The notes beneath the pieces were generated by a model. It was not told the DNA's origin. It worked only from the letters and a program-made list of their open reading frames with translations, and searched no databases. From the NCBI GenBank assembly GCA_026392265.1, contig JAPLCL010000288.1:1-10087 (forward strand): a DNA stretch of 10,087 bases, in the 5' to 3' direction. Of the stretch, positions 7,072 through 10,087 are shown one piece after another. The DNA is from Actinomycetota bacterium. GTDB taxonomy: Bacteria; Actinomycetota; Thermoleophilia; UBA2241. The position numbers were made by a program, and so were the translations under genes. Numbering within the stretch: the stretch's first letter is position 1; every line of letters starts with the position of its first letter.

Positions 7072-7749
7072 GTGAGCAGCCTGACACCACATGATCGACT
7101 CGCGCGCGTCGTCATCCTTCTTGACGACTTCTACGGCCGCCCCGTGCTCTCGCCGCGGTACCCGCCGGTGGACGAGCTCGTGTTCACCGTGCTCTCGCAA
7201 AACACCGCCGATGTGAACACCGAGCGCAGCTTCGCGGCGCTCAAGGCGCGCTTCCCGGTGTGGAACGCGGCTCGCGACGCCAAGACCGACGACATCGAGG
7301 CCGCCATCGCCCTCGGCGGCTTGGCGCACACCAAGGCGCCGCGCATCAAGAGCATCCTCGCGGCACTCAGCGCGGGTACCGGCGAACCGGACCTCAGCGT
7401 ACTTCACGGCATGAGCGACGCCGACGCGCAGGCCTATCTCACCGGCCTCCCCGGCGTCGGCCCCAAGACGGCCGCCTGCGTCCTGCTCTTCTCGCTGGGA
7501 CGTCCGGTGATGCCGGTCGACACGCACGTGCACCGCGTCGCGCGGCGGCTCGGTCTCATCGACGCGAAGGTCACGGCCGAGCAGGCGCACCCGCTGCTCA
7601 CCGAGCTGGCCGGGCCGGAGGATGCGGCCCAGATCTACGCCGCGCACGTGGACTTCGTGCGGCACGGCCGCCGCATCTGCCACGCCCGGCGGCCCGCCTG
7701 CGGCGACTGCCCGCTGGCCGGCATGTGCCCGTCCGCCGGTGTCGGCTGA
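7072..7749 (+). CDS. nth: Endonuclease III (DNA glycosylase/AP lyase)
   Basis: From the GTG at 7072 this is a 225-residue protein, the usual size for endonuclease III. It removes oxidised pyrimidines from DNA and cleaves the abasic site. The helix-hairpin-helix LPGVGPKTAA carries the catalytic lysine K132. The catalytic aspartate D150 follows in VDTHVHRV; this 18-residue Lys-Asp distance equals that of the E. coli enzyme (K120, D138). The C-terminal [4Fe-4S] motif C203-x6-C210-x2-C213-x5-C219 is complete. LSQNTADVNT near residue 41 replaces the LSAQATD of the E. coli protein. The same frame also offers a GTG at 7063 and an ATG at 6985, but the latter adds an arginine-rich, unconserved leader. 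I prefer 7072 because of the GGTGA, or the -10 spacing, upstream. The gene stands alone, divergent from the oxoprolinase gene and convergent with the ATPase gene. Confidence 0.93.
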   Translation: MSSLTPHDRLARVVILLDDFYGRPVLSPRYPPVDELVFTVLSQNTADVNTERSFAALKARFPVWNAARDAKTDDIEAAIALGGLAHTKAPRIKSILAALSAGTGEPDLSVLHGMSDADAQAYLTGLPGVGPKTAACVLLFSLGRPVMPVDTHVHRVARRLGLIDAKVTAEQAHPLLTELAGPEDAAQIYAAHVDFVRHGRRICHARRPACGDCPLAGMCPSAGVG

Positions 7750-7890
7750 CAGCCGACGCGGTGGTGCTGCCTTGAGGACGTGCCGGCCGGGGTAGTGCGA
7801 ATCGGTGAGATAGTGAGAGGCCCGTTTCTTATCTTACCGCCGCGCGACATGGCGCCCGGCCGACATGGCGCCCGGCCGCGCCGTCACGGG
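7750..7890. other. Convergent spacer between nth and the P-type ATPase gene
   Basis: This 141-bp non-coding spacer holds the tandem duplication and one T-rich patch, TTTCTTATCTT at 7825-7835. No clear GC-rich hairpin directly precedes that patch on the plus strand, and no T-run follows the repeat hairpins on the minus strand. I therefore cannot call a classical intrinsic terminator for either gene. Confidence 0.5.
7845..7876. repeat. Perfect 16-bp tandem duplication
   Basis: CGACATGGCGCCCGGC occurs twice head to tail with no mismatch and no gap. It lies in the 141-bp spacer between the convergent endonuclease III and ATPase genes, 15 bp past the ATPase stop. Each copy contains the palindrome GGCGCC, so the two copies can pair. 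The second copy also forms a 5-bp stem, GGCGC/GCGCC, at 7867-7882. It may act in transcript ends, or may be a recent slippage duplication. Confidence 0.75.
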
Positions 7891-10087
7891 TCAGACCGGC
7901 CTCGGCGCGACGCCCCTGGCGCAGATGTTGCCCGGGTCTTCGGCCGTGCCCAGCCAGCCGTCGAGCAGCCTGCTGCGCCACACCAGGCGGCAGAGCAGGC
8001 CCCACACCACGGCCGTCGCGAAGAGCGCGACGTACTGCCACCACGGCAGCTGCGTGAGCTCGAACAGCGTGCGCCCCAGTGGGATCGCGATCACCGCCAC
8101 CATCCAGCCGAGCAGCAGGATGACGACGCCGGGGATGCGCCAGTCGCCGCGGATCACGGCGCCGCCGCCGAACCACTTCGCGGGCGGCACCGCCAGCAGC
8201 AGGAGGAGGATGGCGGCGAAGCACGAGAACAGCGTGAGCGCCGTCTGCGCCTGTGGGTAGGCGAACTCGATGAGCTCCTTGGTGCCGGCGCCCGGGTGCG
8301 CGGCCAGGTAGGTCGCCTTGGCCGGCAGCGCGTAGGCCAGGTAGACGCCGGTGCCTATCAGGGCCATGAGAAGCGTGGTCGGCAGGAAGAAGCGCGCCAG
8401 GAGCTTGAACAAGCCGAGCTTGGGCGTGGGCCCGGGGATGGCGAAGGCGGCGAACACCACGGCGGGCACGCCCGCGCCGACGAACGAGACCAGCGAGGCC
8501 TGGCGCGGCGCGAACGGGAAGCCCCCGAGGGCCATGACGATGGCGATGATCGACGCCTTGTAGCCGATGCGCACCATGAAGATCCGCAGGATGTCGTTCA
8601 TGCCGTTGATGATGCGCTGGCCCTCCTTGAAGGCGAAGGGCAGCGGCGCGAAGGTGTCGTTGAGGAGGATGAGGTCGGCAACGCCGCGCGCCGCCTGGCT
8701 GCCGCCCTGCATGCCGACGGCCACGTTGGCCTGCTTGAGGGCGATGACGTCGTTGACGCCGTCGCCGATCATGGCCACGTAGCGGCCGCGGCTGCGCAGG
8801 CCCTCAACGAGGTCCTGCTTCTGTTCAGGCGTGACGCGCCCGAAGATGGTGGCGCGCTCGGCGACGTCGGCGAGTTCGTCGGGCGTGAGGCCCTCGCGGT
8901 CGGCGCCGGAGACGGCCACGACCTCGGGCGGGGGCTCGGCGGCGGCCGCGGCGGCCGCGCCGCCGCTTTCGCCGTCGGCGGCGAAGGCCGCTTCGCAGTA
9001 GGCGCTGGCGTCGTCGGGCCGGCGCACGGCGTGTACACCGGCCTGCGTGGCCAGCGCCATCACCGTGCGCGGGTTGTCGCCGCTGATGATCTTGACCTCG
9101 ATGCCGGCCTCGGTGAACCCGTCGAGGGTCTTTTTGACGCCGGGGCGCAGCTCGTCGCTGAAGCACACGAGCCCGAGGGCCTGCATGTCTGCGGGCAGCT
9201 CGGGCGGGCGGTCGCCGTCGCTGAAGGCGACCGGCTCCGCGCGTCCGGCGAACAGCACGACCCGCAGGCCGCGCGCCGCCCAGGCGTCGGACTGCGCCCG
9301 CCAGTCGGGGCCGGCGCGCAGCGCCGGCGCCACCATCTCGGGCGCCCCGAGGACGTACGTGCCGCGCGTGTCTCCCCCGGCGAACGCCAGCCCGCTCCAC
9401 TTGCGCGACGACGAGAAGAAGGCCTCGTACGCGGGCTCGAGGCGCTGGGCTGGTAAGGCCTCGCGCAGCGCCTCGATGGTACGGTTGGCGTCGGTGGTGC
9501 TGGCCGAGAAAGCCCCGAGCAGCTGGGCCAGGCGGCCCTGCTCGGCGCCCAGCGACTGCGTCTCCTCGAGCTTGATCACGCCCGAGGTGAGCGTGCCCGT
9601 CTTGTCGGTGCAGAGCACGTCGACGTTGCTCAGCGATTCCACGGCGTTGAACTGCTGCACCAGCATGTCCTTGCCGAGCAGGCGCATGGCACCGAGGGCG
9701 TAGGTGAGGGCGATGGAGAGCACGAGGCCGTTGGGGATCAGCGCCAGGATGACGGTGGACATGCGCACGCTCTCCACGAACGGCACGCCGCCGATAGTGT
9801 TGCGCACCCACACGAGGATCTCGAAGACGACGACCACGAGAAGAAGCACGCGCACGATCTGGTTGATCTGGCGCTGCAGGGGCGTGAGCTTGCGTTTGAA
9901 CTCGGTGGCCTTGGCAGTGAGCTTATTGGCGAAGCTCTCGAGGCCGACCTTCTCGGCCTCGTAGTAGCCGCCGCCGGTCATGCAGAAGCTGCCCGAGAGC
10001 AGGGCCTCACCGGGGTGCTTGGTCACGAGGTCCGACTCGCCGGTGAGCAACGATTCGTCGACCTCCATGCGGCCCTCGCCGACCATG
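7891..10087 (-). CDS. CtpE-like P-type cation-transporting ATPase (5' end cut by window edge)
   Basis: The frame enters from the right edge and stops with TGA at 7891-7893, leaving 731 residues counted from the edge-proximal Met. The N-terminus (first helices and part of the actuator domain) is outside. Visible elements: actuator loop TGES (15-18); helices M3-M4 with PNGL (118-121); phosphorylation site DKTGTLT with D161; nucleotide-domain KWSG; SGDN (335-338); FGRVTPEQ (from 415); GDGVND (441-446); then about six C-terminal membrane helices. The catalytic set is complete, so this is an active-type pump of the inner membrane. SSSRKWSGLAF and the M6 segment around GVPAVVF resemble mycobacterial CtpE, reported to move calcium, more than SERCA-type pumps or heavy-metal pumps. 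Substrate is uncertain because the M4 ligand motif is PNGL. An Ala/Pro/Glu-rich insertion lies at about 350-400. The catalytic core is otherwise full length. Confidence 0.9.
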   Translation of the reverse strand, partial: MVGEGRMEVDESLLTGESDLVTKHPGEALLSGSFCMTGGGYYEAEKVGLESFANKLTAKATEFKRKLTPLQRQINQIVRVLLLVVVVFEILVWVRNTIGGVPFVESVRMSTVILALIPNGLVLSIALTYALGAMRLLGKDMLVQQFNAVESLSNVDVLCTDKTGTLTSGVIKLEETQSLGAEQGRLAQLLGAFSASTTDANRTIEALREALPAQRLEPAYEAFFSSSRKWSGLAFAGGDTRGTYVLGAPEMVAPALRAGPDWRAQSDAWAARGLRVVLFAGRAEPVAFSDGDRPPELPADMQALGLVCFSDELRPGVKKTLDGFTEAGIEVKIISGDNPRTVMALATQAGVHAVRRPDDASAYCEAAFAADGESGGAAAAAAAEPPPEVVAVSGADREGLTPDELADVAERATIFGRVTPEQKQDLVEGLRSRGRYVAMIGDGVNDVIALKQANVAVGMQGGSQAARGVADLILLNDTFAPLPFAFKEGQRIINGMNDILRIFMVRIGYKASIIAIVMALGGFPFAPRQASLVSFVGAGVPAVVFAAFAIPGPTPKLGLFKLLARFFLPTTLLMALIGTGVYLAYALPAKATYLAAHPGAGTKELIEFAYPQAQTALTLFSCFAAILLLLLAVPPAKWFGGGAVIRGDWRIPGVVILLLGWMVAVIAIPLGRTLFELTQLPWWQYVALFATAVVWGLLCRLVWRSRLLDGWLGTAEDPGNICARGVAPRPV

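Noticed and set aside
7800..7840. Intrinsic terminator for endonuclease III at the T-rich patch
   Set aside because: No stable GC-rich hairpin directly precedes TTTCTTATCTT, so the terminator pattern is incomplete.
8936..8966. GCC/GGC repeat as a microsatellite element
   Set aside because: It is in frame within the ATPase and encodes the polyalanine loop, so I list it only as a coding insertion.
7780..9456. A 558-codon open frame on the plus strand opposite the P-type ATPase gene
   Set aside because: Low-complexity charged product without motifs; the minus strand encodes DKTGTLT and GDGVND in order.

Overview
The window is very GC-rich, with coding frames dominated by G/C third positions and long spurious open frames on the opposite strands. 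Five protein genes fill almost all of it. The gene mix suggests a high-GC bacterium with anaerobic or flexible redox metabolism: an HdrA-type flavin/iron-sulfur protein, a CtpE-like P-type ATPase, a single-chain 5-oxoprolinase-type protein, a small LapA-domain membrane protein and endonuclease III. An actinobacterial lineage, perhaps one of the deep anaerobic or uncultured groups, is my best guess. It is an inference from protein style, not something the sequence proves. I see no rRNA, tRNA, insertion sequence, CRISPR array or phage gene.

Layout from left to right. (1) Positions 1-2537, minus strand: the first 845 residues of a large HdrA-like protein that runs off the left edge. A complete GltD/NfnB-type NAD(P)H:flavin module is nested inside its HdrA framework. 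(2) Positions 2538-2911: a 374-bp divergent intergenic region with a clear promoter for the HdrA gene (perfect TATAAT -10) and a perfect 8-bp inverted repeat. (3) Positions 2912-3208, plus strand: a 98-residue LapA/DUF1049 two-helix membrane protein. (4) Positions 3215-6964, minus strand: a 1249-residue HyuA-HyuB fusion (5-oxoprolinase/hydantoinase family). Its stop lies only 6 bp from the LapA-gene stop, tail to tail. (5) Positions 7072-7749, plus strand: endonuclease III, divergent from the oxoprolinase gene. (6) Positions 7750-7890: a short convergent spacer with a perfect 16-bp tandem duplication. (7) Positions 7891 to the right edge, minus strand: the C-terminal 731 residues and more of a P-type cation ATPase.

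The genes do not form one operon: orientations alternate (-, +, -, +, -) and each gene has its own start signals. The functional highlight is the leftmost gene. It joins two flavoprotein families, both known from electron-bifurcating complexes, in one polypeptide, so a soluble NAD(P)H/ferredoxin/disulfide electron-transfer complex is plausible. Its partners (HdrB, HdrC, MvhD-like or FlxABCD-like) would be expected just left of this window. The oxoprolinase, endonuclease III and ATPase look like independent housekeeping or accessory functions.
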